A stretch of 35,081 nt of DNA from an uncultured Pelagibacteraceae bacterium. Its GTDB lineage: Bacteria > Pseudomonadota > Alphaproteobacteria > Pelagibacterales > Pelagibacteraceae. A model generated the notes under the pieces. That model saw only the letters and a list, made by a program, of their open reading frames with translations. It was not told the origin of the DNA and ran no database searches. This document shows positions 7,972 to 15,395 of the stretch, piece after piece (position 1 is the first letter of the stretch; each line of letters opens with the position of its first letter). The stretch is from NCBI GenBank assembly GCA_902559635.1, contig CACEIY010000010.1:1-35081 (forward strand), written 5' to 3'. The position numbers were made by a program, and so were the translations under genes.

Positions 7972-8301
7972 ATGAAAAATTCATTTGATGAAAAAATTTT
8001 AGAAGAAGCTCATGACTGGGTTAAAGTAAATCAAAAAGTTGTTTTAGCTACAGTTATTCAAACATGGGGCTCTTCCCCAAGACCAACTGGTAGTAGAATG
8101 ATAGTGAATGAGAAAGGTGACTTCTCTGGATCAGTTTCAGGTGGATGCGTTGAATCTGCAGTTGTTAGAGAAAGTATGGGATTACTTAAGGAAAACAAAT
8201 CTCATAAAAAAATAGAATTTAAAGTTTCTAATGAAAGTGCTTGGGAAGTTGGACTTGCTTGTGGTGGTGAAATTACAGTTTATTTAGAACAAATAAACTA
8301 A
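7972..8301 (+). CDS. XdhC/CoxI-family protein, N-terminal domain
   Basis: These 109 residues cover the XdhC/CoxI N-terminal domain: ATVIQTWGSSPRPTGSRMIV, then GSVSGGCVESAVV and GLACGGEITVYLE. XdhC-type proteins carry the finished molybdenum cofactor, help add its terminal sulfido ligand and insert it into the hydroxylase. The conserved Cys in SGGCVES and the Cys in LACGGE match residues seen in the family. The stop overlaps the ATG of the next gene by one base (TAATG). The next gene holds the Rossmann half, so the function is split across two coupled genes. Confidence 0.88.
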   Translation: MKNSFDEKILEEAHDWVKVNQKVVLATVIQTWGSSPRPTGSRMIVNEKGDFSGSVSGGCVESAVVRESMGLLKENKSHKKIEFKVSNESAWEVGLACGGEITVYLEQIN

Positions 8302-8981
8302 TGAAATTAGAAACGTTAAAATCAATTATTAGTAAAAAAAAAAATAAAACTGAATTTGCAATAATTACAAATCTATCAACAGGTGAAAGCGAAATTTTTG
8401 AAAAAGAAAAACCTTTAAGCAAAGAATTAGAAAAATATTCTAATCAGATTAATGAATTTTTTAAATCTAAAAAGAATGGAGTAATTGATGGGACAGAAAT
8501 ATTTATAGAAACTTATATAAAACCAATTAAAGTAATTATAGTTGGGGCAGTTCATATAGCTCAATATTTGGTAGAATTTGCAAAAAGTTTGAATTTTGAA
8601 ATTTCTATAATTGATCCAAGGGGTTACTTTGCATCTGAGCAAAGATTTCCTGAAATGAAGATAATTAATAAGTGGCCAGATGAAGCCTTCAAGCAGATTG
8701 AAACAAATGAAAATACAGCTTTAATAGCTTTAACTCATGATCCTAAGATAGATGATCCGGCATTACAACATGCTTTAAATAAAAAATTTTATTACGTTGG
8801 TGCACTTGGAAGTAAAAAAACTCATGCTAACAGATGTGAAAGATTAAAAGAAGCAGGTTTTAGCTCAAATCAAATTAATTCTATTCATGGACCAATTGGT
8901 ATAAAATTGGGTGGAAGATCTGCACCTGAAATAGCATTATCTATTATTGCTCAGCTAGTTGCAGAAACATATAAAAAATGA
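8301..8981 (+). CDS. XdhC/CoxI-family protein, Rossmann domain
   Basis: This 226-residue protein carries the C-terminal XdhC Rossmann fold. VIIVGAVHIAQYLVEFAKSL (about 78-97) is the nucleotide-binding turn. ALIALTHDPKIDDPAL and GALGSKKTHANRCERL follow, and GPIGIKLGGRSAPEIALSII ends the domain. The usual GAGHVA turn here reads GAVHIA, so one glycine of the canonical signature is replaced by valine. The first 70 residues are poorly conserved and lysine-rich. It is translationally coupled to the N-terminal half by TAATG and overlaps the following hydrolase by 4 nt (ATGA). The pair would serve the CoxSLM-like enzyme upstream. Confidence 0.87.
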   Translation: MKLETLKSIISKKKNKTEFAIITNLSTGESEIFEKEKPLSKELEKYSNQINEFFKSKKNGVIDGTEIFIETYIKPIKVIIVGAVHIAQYLVEFAKSLNFEISIIDPRGYFASEQRFPEMKIINKWPDEAFKQIETNENTALIALTHDPKIDDPALQHALNKKFYYVGALGSKKTHANRCERLKEAGFSSNQINSIHGPIGIKLGGRSAPEIALSIIAQLVAETYKK

Positions 8982-9898
8982 AAAAAATTTATATTGTATT
9001 TGTTTTGATATTTTTAACTTCTTCTGCTTATGCAGATAAATTATTGAAAAGTGGTTTCTTAAGTGGAGAATGGGATTTAGATATAAACTTTAAAGTAGAT
9101 AACCCTAAAGATAAAATTATAATAATTTATAACCATGGTTCAGATGAAAATGATAAACCTTCTAAAAATTGTCAATGGAAGAATAATGTAAGAAATTTTG
9201 CAGCTTTATCTGGAAAAAAAATAAAAAATAAAGAAATCTTGGTTTATAGTTTTTGTTCGGATAACCTTGGGGGTGATGATTGGAAAATATTTTGGAAGAA
9301 AAAAGACGTAAAATATCAAGGTACCCCAAAACTAGAAAAAAGAGTAGAAGCTAATCATGAATTGATTGAAAAATTTATTAATCTTGGAGTACCAAACAAT
9401 CAAATTTTTATTTCAGGACACTCTTGTGGAGGATGGCTTACTATGATGTTTATGGCAAAATATCCAAATAAAATTGCAGGTGGAATCTCTACTCACCACG
9501 CATGTTATGGAAAATTATCCACAAAATATAAAGTTAAAAAAGTTGGTGAAGAAGAAGCTTTAAAAAAATTTGAAAAAAAGAAACCTGTTGCATCATATTT
9601 TAGAACATCTCAAATAAAAGCTATAAGTGAGGCAAAAAACTTACCAGTTTTGATCTTTACTCATCCAAAAGATCCATTTGATGGCTTGTTGTCAGATTGG
9701 GTTGAAGATATTCCAGGTACTGAAAGAATTGTAATCAGTGAAGATTTTAAGATAAACAACAAGTCTTGTAAAAGAATTGGGATTAATAATGGAGAAAGAT
9801 GGACTGAGCCACTTACAAATGGTCACTGGATGTCCTTTGGTGATTGTTTTCAATATTATAATTCAAAAATCTTAGAATTTGTTCAATCTAAAATTTAA
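8978..9898 (+). CDS. Secreted alpha/beta-hydrolase-fold protein
   Basis: This 306-residue protein begins with a Sec signal peptide (MKKIYIVFVLIFLTSSAYA, cleaved near residue 19), so the mature form should be periplasmic. The nucleophile elbow is GHSCGGW with Ser149. IIIYNHGSDEND near the start would supply the oxyanion region, DPFDG the acid, and NGHWMSFGDCF a candidate catalytic His. This is the arrangement of dienelactone-hydrolase/esterase-type enzymes. Several cysteines may form disulfides. It overlaps the xdhC gene by 4 nt and is 2 nt from the mocA-like gene, so it is embedded in the molybdenum-hydroxylase operon. No substrate is evident. Confidence 0.75.
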   Translation: MKKIYIVFVLIFLTSSAYADKLLKSGFLSGEWDLDINFKVDNPKDKIIIIYNHGSDENDKPSKNCQWKNNVRNFAALSGKKIKNKEILVYSFCSDNLGGDDWKIFWKKKDVKYQGTPKLEKRVEANHELIEKFINLGVPNNQIFISGHSCGGWLTMMFMAKYPNKIAGGISTHHACYGKLSTKYKVKKVGEEEALKKFEKKKPVASYFRTSQIKAISEAKNLPVLIFTHPKDPFDGLLSDWVEDIPGTERIVISEDFKINNKSCKRIGINNGERWTEPLTNGHWMSFGDCFQYYNSKILEFVQSKI

Positions 9899-9900
9899 AA

Positions 9901-10476
9901 ATGATTAAAGCAATTTTGCTTGCTGCTGGTCAGTCAAAAAGACTTAAATCAGAAAATAAATTAGCAAAGATTTATAAAAAAAAACATTTAATTAATCATA
10001 CACTACAAACATTACACAAAAGTAAAGTTAACAAAGTTATTATTGTTTTTGGTTATCAGCATAAAAAAATTAAAAAGATAATCAAAAAACATAAAAAAAA
10101 TATTTTTATCTTTAATAAAGATTATAAAAAGGGAATGGCCTCATCTATTAAAACTGGTTTAAAAAAAGTATCAAGAAATGATAAAGGTTTTATTGTTGTC
10201 CAATCAGATATGCCTTTTATAAAAAAAACAGATATCAATAAGATTTATAGTTCAATTAAATTTAGAAAATATTTGGTCTACGTTTTAAAGTATAAAAATA
10301 AGATCGGTAATCCTATAGGTTTTGATATCTCTTTAAATAAAAAATTTAAAAATATTAAAGGTAAGTTTGGAGCAAAATATATGGTTAAAAGACTTAAGAA
10401 TAGAACAAAATTTATTAAAACTAATAGCAGTAGAGTCTTTAAAGATTTTGATAAAGCTTCAGACTTTAGAACTTGA
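9901..10476 (+). CDS. mocA: MocA-like molybdenum cofactor nucleotidyltransferase
   Basis: This 191-residue protein has the GT-A nucleotidyltransferase fold of MocA/MobA. LLAAGQSKRLKSENKLAKI (6-24) is the NTP-binding loop, and VVQSDMPFI with D103 is the metal site. GNPIGFD matches the molybdopterin-binding segment. MocA enzymes attach CMP to the molybdenum cofactor to make the cytosine dinucleotide form, which xanthine-oxidase-family enzymes such as the adjacent CoxSLM-like proteins use. The protein is very lysine-rich. Its 3' end overlaps moaE on the other strand by 18 nt. MobA (GMP transfer) is possible, but the context favours MocA. Confidence 0.82.
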   Translation: MIKAILLAAGQSKRLKSENKLAKIYKKKHLINHTLQTLHKSKVNKVIIVFGYQHKKIKKIIKKHKKNIFIFNKDYKKGMASSIKTGLKKVSRNDKGFIVVQSDMPFIKKTDINKIYSSIKFRKYLVYVLKYKNKIGNPIGFDISLNKKFKNIKGKFGAKYMVKRLKNRTKFIKTNSSRVFKDFDKASDFRT

Positions 10477-10920
10477 TTTGTTTGTAATAGGATTTCCTTT
10501 TAACCAAGCACTATCTTCATTATCATAATGTTCTTTTTTCCAAATCGGAGATCTTTTTTTGATTTCTTCAATTATGAATCGTGAAAGGATATAAGCTTGA
10601 TCTCTATGTTTACAAGCAACAGCGATAATAATACTGATCTCACCTAATTTAAGTTTTCCTTTAACATGTTCTATAAAAACAGCTTTATCATTAATATCTA
10701 GTTTTTGGTCTGCTTCATTATAAATTTCTTTAAAGCTTTTAATAACCATTTCATCATGACTGTCATAAGTAATCCCAGTTACAACTTTGTTATCATTCGT
10801 GTTTCTTACAGTACCTAAAAAATAAATTGAAGCTCCAAACTTTGAATCTTTAATAAATTTTTCAGCATTCGAAGTAAGTATTTTTTCTTTTTTAGAATCG
10901 ACTATTTTAGTGTGAAGCAT
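10459..10920 (-). CDS. moaE: MoaE, molybdopterin synthase catalytic subunit
   Basis: This 153-residue protein is the large subunit of molybdopterin synthase, which uses MoaD thiocarboxylate to turn cyclic pyranopterin monophosphate into molybdopterin. Family features include ASIYFLGTVRN, a YDSHDEMVIKS segment (usually YEAYEEMA), HVKGKLKLGEISI and the active-site run KKRSPIWKKEHY with its lysines. Length is normal. The ATG overlaps the stop of moaD (TAATG), as expected for two proteins made in equal amounts. The 3' end overlaps the convergent mocA-like gene by 18 nt. Confidence 0.92.
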   Translation of the reverse strand: MLHTKIVDSKKEKILTSNAEKFIKDSKFGASIYFLGTVRNTNDNKVVTGITYDSHDEMVIKSFKEIYNEADQKLDINDKAVFIEHVKGKLKLGEISIIIAVACKHRDQAYILSRFIIEEIKKRSPIWKKEHYDNEDSAWLKGNPITNKSSSKV

Positions 10921-11189
10921 TAACCACCTCCGATAGGGGGTATAATACCAATCTTTTGATCCTTGGTGATTTTATAATTGTCGCTAATAATTTCATTATT
11001 TTCAGAACAAAAGGCAGATGAATTTACTATTTTGATAAAACTTTCGTTACCTTTAAAACTCTTATCTAGATAATGAATAATTTCGTTTCTTAAATCTTTA
11101 ATAGAAGCTTTATCTTTAACTTCTAGCATTAGATGGTCTTTCTTACTAAAATCTCTGCTAGAACCAAATAGTTGTAATTTAATTTTCAT
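10920..11189 (-). CDS. moaD: MoaD, molybdopterin synthase sulfur carrier
   Basis: This 89-residue beta-grasp protein ends in IGIIPPIGGG, the double-glycine tail that is adenylated and thiocarboxylated in MoaD. It starts with IKLQLFGSSRDFSKKD, matching the family's first strands. It donates sulfur to MoaE for the dithiolene of molybdopterin. The stop overlaps the moaE start by one base, and its own start overlaps the upstream thioesterase stop by 4 nt, so all three are translationally linked. The activating MoeB is not in the window. Confidence 0.9.
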   Translation of the reverse strand: MKIKLQLFGSSRDFSKKDHLMLEVKDKASIKDLRNEIIHYLDKSFKGNESFIKIVNSSAFCSENNEIISDNYKITKDQKIGIIPPIGGG

Positions 11190-11656
11190 TTCTTTAATTT
11201 TGATGAAAATTTCAATTCTTCATCATTAAATTTAGATTTATTTTCTTTAATAAAGTTATCCATTATTTGTACTTTTTCCTCTTCAAATTCTGCAACTTTT
11301 CTTTCATTTAAATCAACATATAAAGCTAGAACTTCTATCGTGGATGCAAGATATTTTTTTTCTTTATGGATCATTTCCATTTTATATTGAAGACGTTTTT
11401 TATCATGATTAAAATAAACTAAATTTATATCAACTTCATCATTCAGAAGAAGTTCTTGGTTATATGTTATATGAGATTCAACCATCATCGTACTTTTTTT
11501 AGTAGTCTTTGCAGAATGTTCTCCCATTTTGAAAATATCATTTAAAGTATCTGCTCCATATTTATCAAAAATTAAAAGATAATATGAAACATTCATATGA
11601 TCATTGTAATCAATCCAATCTTTAATAATCTTTTGAGAACTTAGGTAAACTGACAT
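11186..11656 (-). CDS. Hotdog-fold thioesterase (4HBT-type)
   Basis: This 156-residue protein has the 4-hydroxybenzoyl-CoA thioesterase-like hotdog pattern. DYNDHMNVSYYLLIFDKYG (16-34) holds the usual acidic/His helix start, followed by ESHITYNQELLLNDEVDI. Members hydrolyse acyl-CoA thioesters in the cytosol. It sits between moaC and moaD, 7 nt from one and overlapping the other by 4 nt, although no thioester step belongs to molybdenum cofactor synthesis. It may be a passenger, or its substrate may be linked to the molybdoenzymes. The C terminus is charged and not diagnostic. Confidence 0.78.
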   Translation of the reverse strand: MSVYLSSQKIIKDWIDYNDHMNVSYYLLIFDKYGADTLNDIFKMGEHSAKTTKKSTMMVESHITYNQELLLNDEVDINLVYFNHDKKRLQYKMEMIHKEKKYLASTIEVLALYVDLNERKVAEFEEEKVQIMDNFIKENKSKFNDEELKFSSKLKK

Positions 11657-11663
11657 TAAAAAA

Positions 11664-12209
11664 TTAAAAAATATTTTTTAAGAATTTAGGAAGGCCATCT
11701 GGATTTGTCCATAAGCCACTTTTTCCTCCTTCTTTAATTAATAATTTAACATTATCAATTTTAAGATGTGGGTTAACTATTTTACTTAAATCATAAATAG
11801 TTATTAACGCAGCGTTAACACCCATTATAGCTTCCATCTCAACACCTGTTTTTGCAACAGCGGATACAACACAATAAACTTCTAATGAACTATCTACTTC
11901 ATTCATAATAATTTTAGTAGCAGTATGATCGATTGGAAGTGGGTGACACAATGGAATTAATTCACTAGTTTTTTTGACACCTAAAACAGCTGAAACTTCT
12001 GCTAAAGTAATTGGATCTCCTTTAGGCATTTTTTTATTTTTAATTAATTCGAAAACTTCTTTACCAACATAAATTTTTCCTGAAGCTAATGCCCTACGGA
12101 ATGTTTCTCTTTTAGAAGAAACGTCGACCATATTAAAAGAATTTTTTTGAAAAATTTCTTTTGCCCAATCTTGAAGTTCTTCTTGGTTGATAACTTTTAA
12201 ATTTTTCAT
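11664..12209 (-). CDS. moaC: MoaC, cyclic pyranopterin monophosphate synthase
   Basis: This 181-residue protein carries MoaC motifs: VDVSSKRETFRRALASGKI, then KGDPITLAEVSAVLGVKKTS, the active-site SELIPLCHPLPIDH, and GVEMEAIMGVNAALITIYDL. KEGGKSGLW is near the end. MoaC converts 3',8-cyclo-7,8-dihydro-GTP, the MoaA product, to cyclic pyranopterin monophosphate. Its ATG lies directly at the moaA stop (12209/12210), so the two enzymes of consecutive steps are made together. Nothing is missing; the chain is slightly longer than E. coli MoaC. Confidence 0.95.
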   Translation of the reverse strand: MKNLKVINQEELQDWAKEIFQKNSFNMVDVSSKRETFRRALASGKIYVGKEVFELIKNKKMPKGDPITLAEVSAVLGVKKTSELIPLCHPLPIDHTATKIIMNEVDSSLEVYCVVSAVAKTGVEMEAIMGVNAALITIYDLSKIVNPHLKIDNVKLLIKEGGKSGLWTNPDGLPKFLKNIF

Positions 12210-13202
12210 TTAACCACCAGTTTTAGATAAATTCTTTGTTAAACCTGTTTCACCAAGTTCTAAGTAGTGAGATTCTTTTTTAAATTTCATTTGTCCTAAA
12301 ATAAGATCTTTTAACTCCTCTGTTTGATCATCTTTTTGAAGAAGGTGTCTAACACTTATTCCAGTATTACCAAATAAACAAAGTCTTAAATCACCTTTTG
12401 ATGTAATTCGAAGTCGATTACATGATTTACAAAAATCTTTAGAATATGGGGCTATAATTCCAAATTTTCCCTTGTATTCAGGATTTATATAGTTCAAAGA
12501 AGGTCCTGCATCTTGACCAAGAGTTTGGTAAATCCATTTATTTTCAATTAGAAAATTTTTAAATATCTTTGATGAAATATGGTATTTTCTAAAATAATCA
12601 AGATTATCACCAGTTTGCATAAGCTCAATATATCGAAAATTAATTTTATTTATTTTTATAAAATCAGACCATTTATTAAAGTCTTTAGTAGAAGCATTAA
12701 TTCCATTTAAAAGAACAGCGTTAATTTTTATATTTTCAAAACCTAAATTTTGTAAATTTTTAATTCCTCTTAGGATTTCTTGTAGTCTATCGTGACCAGT
12801 AATATTTTTAAATGTTTCTCGATCTAGACTATCAATACTAATATTAATTCCATCTAAACCACTATCTACTAACAATTTTGCTTTTTGATCAAGGTGATAT
12901 CCGTTAGTTGTAATAACAATTTTCTTAATTTCTGTTTCATTCTTTATAATCTTTACAATTTCAAAAAAATCTTTTCTAACTGTTGGTTCACCTCCAGTTA
13001 ATCTAATTTTATGCACTCCCAGTTCAGATAAACCTTTAGCCAATCGTCTAATTTCGTCTAAGTGAAGAAATTTTCTGTTATCACTTTTATCTACTTGGTA
13101 TCCATTCGGTAAACAATAACCACATTTGAAGTTACAAACTTCAGTTATTGACATTCTTACATAAGGAAATTTTCTTCCAAAGTTATCTTGCAAATGTTGC
13201 AT
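12210..13202 (-). CDS. moaA: MoaA, radical-SAM GTP 3',8-cyclase
   Basis: This 330-residue protein has both iron-sulfur sites of MoaA. The radical-SAM cluster motif is C23-x3-C27-x2-C30 in VCNFKCGYCLPNG. The C-terminal cluster sits in DFCKSCNRLRITSKGDLRLC. The chain ends in a Gly-Gly tail (KTGG), which MoaA needs. RLTGGEPTVRKD is the SAM-binding loop. It starts molybdenum cofactor synthesis from GTP in the cytosol. It leads the minus-strand operon moaA-moaC-thioesterase-moaD-moaE, with a promoter expected in 13203-13349. Confidence 0.96.
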   Translation of the reverse strand: MQHLQDNFGRKFPYVRMSITEVCNFKCGYCLPNGYQVDKSDNRKFLHLDEIRRLAKGLSELGVHKIRLTGGEPTVRKDFFEIVKIIKNETEIKKIVITTNGYHLDQKAKLLVDSGLDGINISIDSLDRETFKNITGHDRLQEILRGIKNLQNLGFENIKINAVLLNGINASTKDFNKWSDFIKINKINFRYIELMQTGDNLDYFRKYHISSKIFKNFLIENKWIYQTLGQDAGPSLNYINPEYKGKFGIIAPYSKDFCKSCNRLRITSKGDLRLCLFGNTGISVRHLLQKDDQTEELKDLILGQMKFKKESHYLELGETGLTKNLSKTGG

Positions 13203-13349
13203 AAAATAAACTTATACTAGAATTGTTAATTAATAAATTTAAATAAACAGTAAATCTCAATAATGAATTTCAACCAAAAATTGTAAATTCTTTTTTTTAT
13301 TTTTACTTTTTTATAATTTGTTAAAATATTATCCAATTGGAGGTTTTTT

Positions 13350-14567
13350 ATGAGCAAAAATAAATCTAAACTAAATTTAAATAGAAGAAATTTTTTAACT
13401 GGAACTGCAACACTAGCAGGTATTGCCGCTACCGCGTCAGTAGTTCCTATAACTATTGCTAATGCTAATCATACTGAAGGAAAAAAAGGATTACCTGGTT
13501 TTATAGATTGGAAAGATAGAGATGCATTAATTGTACACTCAGATAAAGGTATAGAAACCCATAGAAGCGCTATAGGTGAGAGTTTAATAACTCCAAATAG
13601 AAATGTTTATATAAGAAACAATATGCCTACTATGACAGATCAACAAATAGGTGATCGAAAAAATTGGAAAGTTTCTATAGAAGGCGTTAAAAATCCTAAA
13701 ACATTTTCGTTAGCTCAGCTTCAAAAATTAGGTCATACGACTATGGCAACTATTTTACAGTGTTCAGGGAATGGAAGAGGTTTTTTTGAACATAAAGTTA
13801 GAGGATCTCAATGGGAGACAGGAGCTGCAGCCTGTATTTTTTGGACTGGAGTACCCATGAAAACAGTAGTTGAGGCTTGTGGAGGCATTAATGGAGATGC
13901 AGTTTTTATGACTTCTGCAGGAGTTGATCATGAACCGACAGGATTAGATCCTAAAAAAGCTATGATAGAAAGATCAGTGCCTAAAAAAGCTTTTAAAGAT
14001 GCAATGCTAGCATGGGAAATGAATGGTGTACCAATACCAAATGCACATGGAGGACCATTAAGAATGATTACACCAGGTTACTTTGGAATAAACAATGTTA
14101 AACATCTTGGAAAAGTAGCTTTTACATCAAAAGAATCTTCCGTGAAGTACATGAAATCAAGCTATAGGATTTCTCCTATTGGAAAAAAAGGATCACAATA
14201 TCCTTCTTGTTGGGAGATGCCTGTTAAATCATGGATAACAAGACCAACAGATGAAACTGGAACTGTAAAAGCAGGAAAAGTTCAAATAGTAGGTGTTGCT
14301 ATGGGAGGAACTAGAAAAGTAAGAAGTGTTAAAGTTTCTGTTGATGGCGGTAGTAGCTGGAAAAAAGCGAAGTTTATAGGTCCTGATCTAGGGAAATACG
14401 CTTGGAGACAATTTGTATTAGAGACAACTTTAAGTGCAGGAAAATACAATATTGCCAGCTTGGCTTCTAATGGTTCTAAAAAACAACCTGAATTAAGAAT
14501 GGAAAACAGAAGAGGTTACGCGCATAATGGTTGGAAAGACCATAGTGTTAATATTACTGTAGTATAA
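13350..14567 (+). CDS. sorA: Sulfite-oxidase-family molybdoenzyme (SorA/SoxC-like sulfite dehydrogenase)
   Basis: This 405-residue protein carries a Tat signal (NRRNFLTGTATLAGIA, cleaved after about residue 40) and so would be exported folded to the periplasm. The sulfite-oxidase molybdenum domain holds the single cysteine ligand C138 in ILQCSGNGRGFF. HGGPLRMITPGYFGINNVK lies further on, and an immunoglobulin-like dimerisation domain ends the protein. The family oxidises sulfite to sulfate and passes electrons to a cytochrome c, which is the next gene. A GGAGG ribosome site precedes the ATG and TATAAT lies at 13312-13317. CSGNGR is also shared with SoxC, so SoxCD-type function cannot be excluded, but no other sox gene is present. 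Confidence 0.87.
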   Translation: MSKNKSKLNLNRRNFLTGTATLAGIAATASVVPITIANANHTEGKKGLPGFIDWKDRDALIVHSDKGIETHRSAIGESLITPNRNVYIRNNMPTMTDQQIGDRKNWKVSIEGVKNPKTFSLAQLQKLGHTTMATILQCSGNGRGFFEHKVRGSQWETGAAACIFWTGVPMKTVVEACGGINGDAVFMTSAGVDHEPTGLDPKKAMIERSVPKKAFKDAMLAWEMNGVPIPNAHGGPLRMITPGYFGINNVKHLGKVAFTSKESSVKYMKSSYRISPIGKKGSQYPSCWEMPVKSWITRPTDETGTVKAGKVQIVGVAMGGTRKVRSVKVSVDGGSSWKKAKFIGPDLGKYAWRQFVLETTLSAGKYNIASLASNGSKKQPELRMENRRGYAHNGWKDHSVNITVV

Positions 14568-14593
14568 AAGACCAAAATAGTTAAAGTTAATTA

Positions 14594-14923
14594 ATGAAAA
14601 TTAAAAGTTTTTTATTAATTTTATTTTTTTCTATAATATCTAAATTTCATATTTCATATGCTGATGAAGCAAAAATGAAAAAGGGTTTAGAAATATTTAA
14701 TGAAACTGCAGGATGTGCTGCGTGTCATGTTTTAAAAGCTGCTGGTGCAGAAGGAAACATAGGCCCGAATTTAGATACTGTATCAAATTTAACAATAGAA
14801 TCTATTACTGACATCGTTACTTATGGTCTTGGCGTTATGCCAGCTTTTGGAGAGGGAGAAATTTTAACCAAGGAAGAAATAGATATAGTATCTTTCTATG
14901 TTATGAATTCTGTGAATAAATAG
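14594..14923 (+). CDS. sorB: Periplasmic c-type cytochrome, electron acceptor of the sulfite dehydrogenase (SorB-like)
   Basis: This 109-residue protein begins with a Sec signal peptide ending near SYADEA. It has one haem-binding motif CAACH (GCAACHVLKAAG), IGPNLDTV after it, and a likely axial methionine in YGLGVMPAFGEG. It is the size of a small class I cytochrome c. It follows the sulfite-dehydrogenase-like gene by 26 nt, which is the SorAB arrangement, and should accept its electrons in the periplasm. A terminator hairpin follows at once. CcdA at 17723 would help deliver reductant for haem attachment. Confidence 0.87.
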   Translation: MKIKSFLLILFFSIISKFHISYADEAKMKKGLEIFNETAGCAACHVLKAAGAEGNIGPNLDTVSNLTIESITDIVTYGLGVMPAFGEGEILTKEEIDIVSFYVMNSVNK

Positions 14924-14928
14924 GTAGC

Positions 14929-14961
14929 ATTTCCCCTCTAACCTTTTATTAAAGGGGAAAT
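14929..14961. terminator. Bidirectional hairpin terminator
   Basis: ATTTCCCCT (14929-14937) is the exact reverse complement of AGGGGAAAT (14953-14961), with a 15-base loop. The loop holds a second pairing option, CCTTT with AAAGG. It lies between the cytochrome stop and the stop of the convergent GYD gene, so it can serve both strands. The U-tracts are short on both sides. Confidence 0.75.
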
Positions 14962-14966
14962 AGAAT

Positions 14967-15290
14967 TTATTTTCCAACTGGTCTATAAGATGCAGCAGCT
15001 TTAGAAGCAATTTCAGCAGCTTTATTAAAGTCTACAGACTCCATAATAGTCATATCTTTAATAGTTCCTGTAGCTTCCATTAGCATTTTCATTCCTGCAG
15101 CAGTTTCAAAATTTGACCCTTCTACGATAGCTATAAAATCATAAGCTCCTCTTAAAGTCATCATCTCAATTAACTTTGCTCCTGCAGCTTCAGTTATTTT
15201 TTTTGCAGCCTCTTGTCGGTTATCAGATGGATTTTTTACAAATCCAGCTAAACCTTGCTCAGTATATCTTCCTAGTACTACAAATTTCAT
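14967..15290 (-). CDS. GYD-domain protein
   Basis: This 107-residue protein is of the GYD family, a small dimeric alpha/beta-barrel fold. It opens MKFVVLGRYTEQGLAG and has RGAYDFIAIVEG in the middle, which is the family's GxYD signature. Biochemical role is unknown. I place the start at the ATG at 15290 because AGGAG lies five bases upstream; a GTG at 15296 would overlap that ribosome site. It is convergent with the sulfite dehydrogenase cytochrome and separated from it by a hairpin. Confidence 0.85.
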   Translation of the reverse strand: MKFVVLGRYTEQGLAGFVKNPSDNRQEAAKKITEAAGAKLIEMMTLRGAYDFIAIVEGSNFETAAGMKMLMEATGTIKDMTIMESVDFNKAAEIASKAAASYRPVGK

Positions 15291-15395
15291 AATCACTCCT
15301 TTTTTTAATTATTTTAGCTTATCATTGTTACAGAATTATTTAATCAGTAAAAATTGCATAGTAGACACAACTTATAGTAATGTTAGATTAAAATT

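Noticed and set aside
8295..8305. Frameshift pseudogene in xdhC
   Set aside because: The two frames meet as a clean TAATG coupling, each codes for a whole domain, and both keep conserved motifs.
14967..15296. GTG start at 15296 for the GYD protein
   Set aside because: It would overlap the AGGAG ribosome site, which is correctly spaced for the ATG at 15290.
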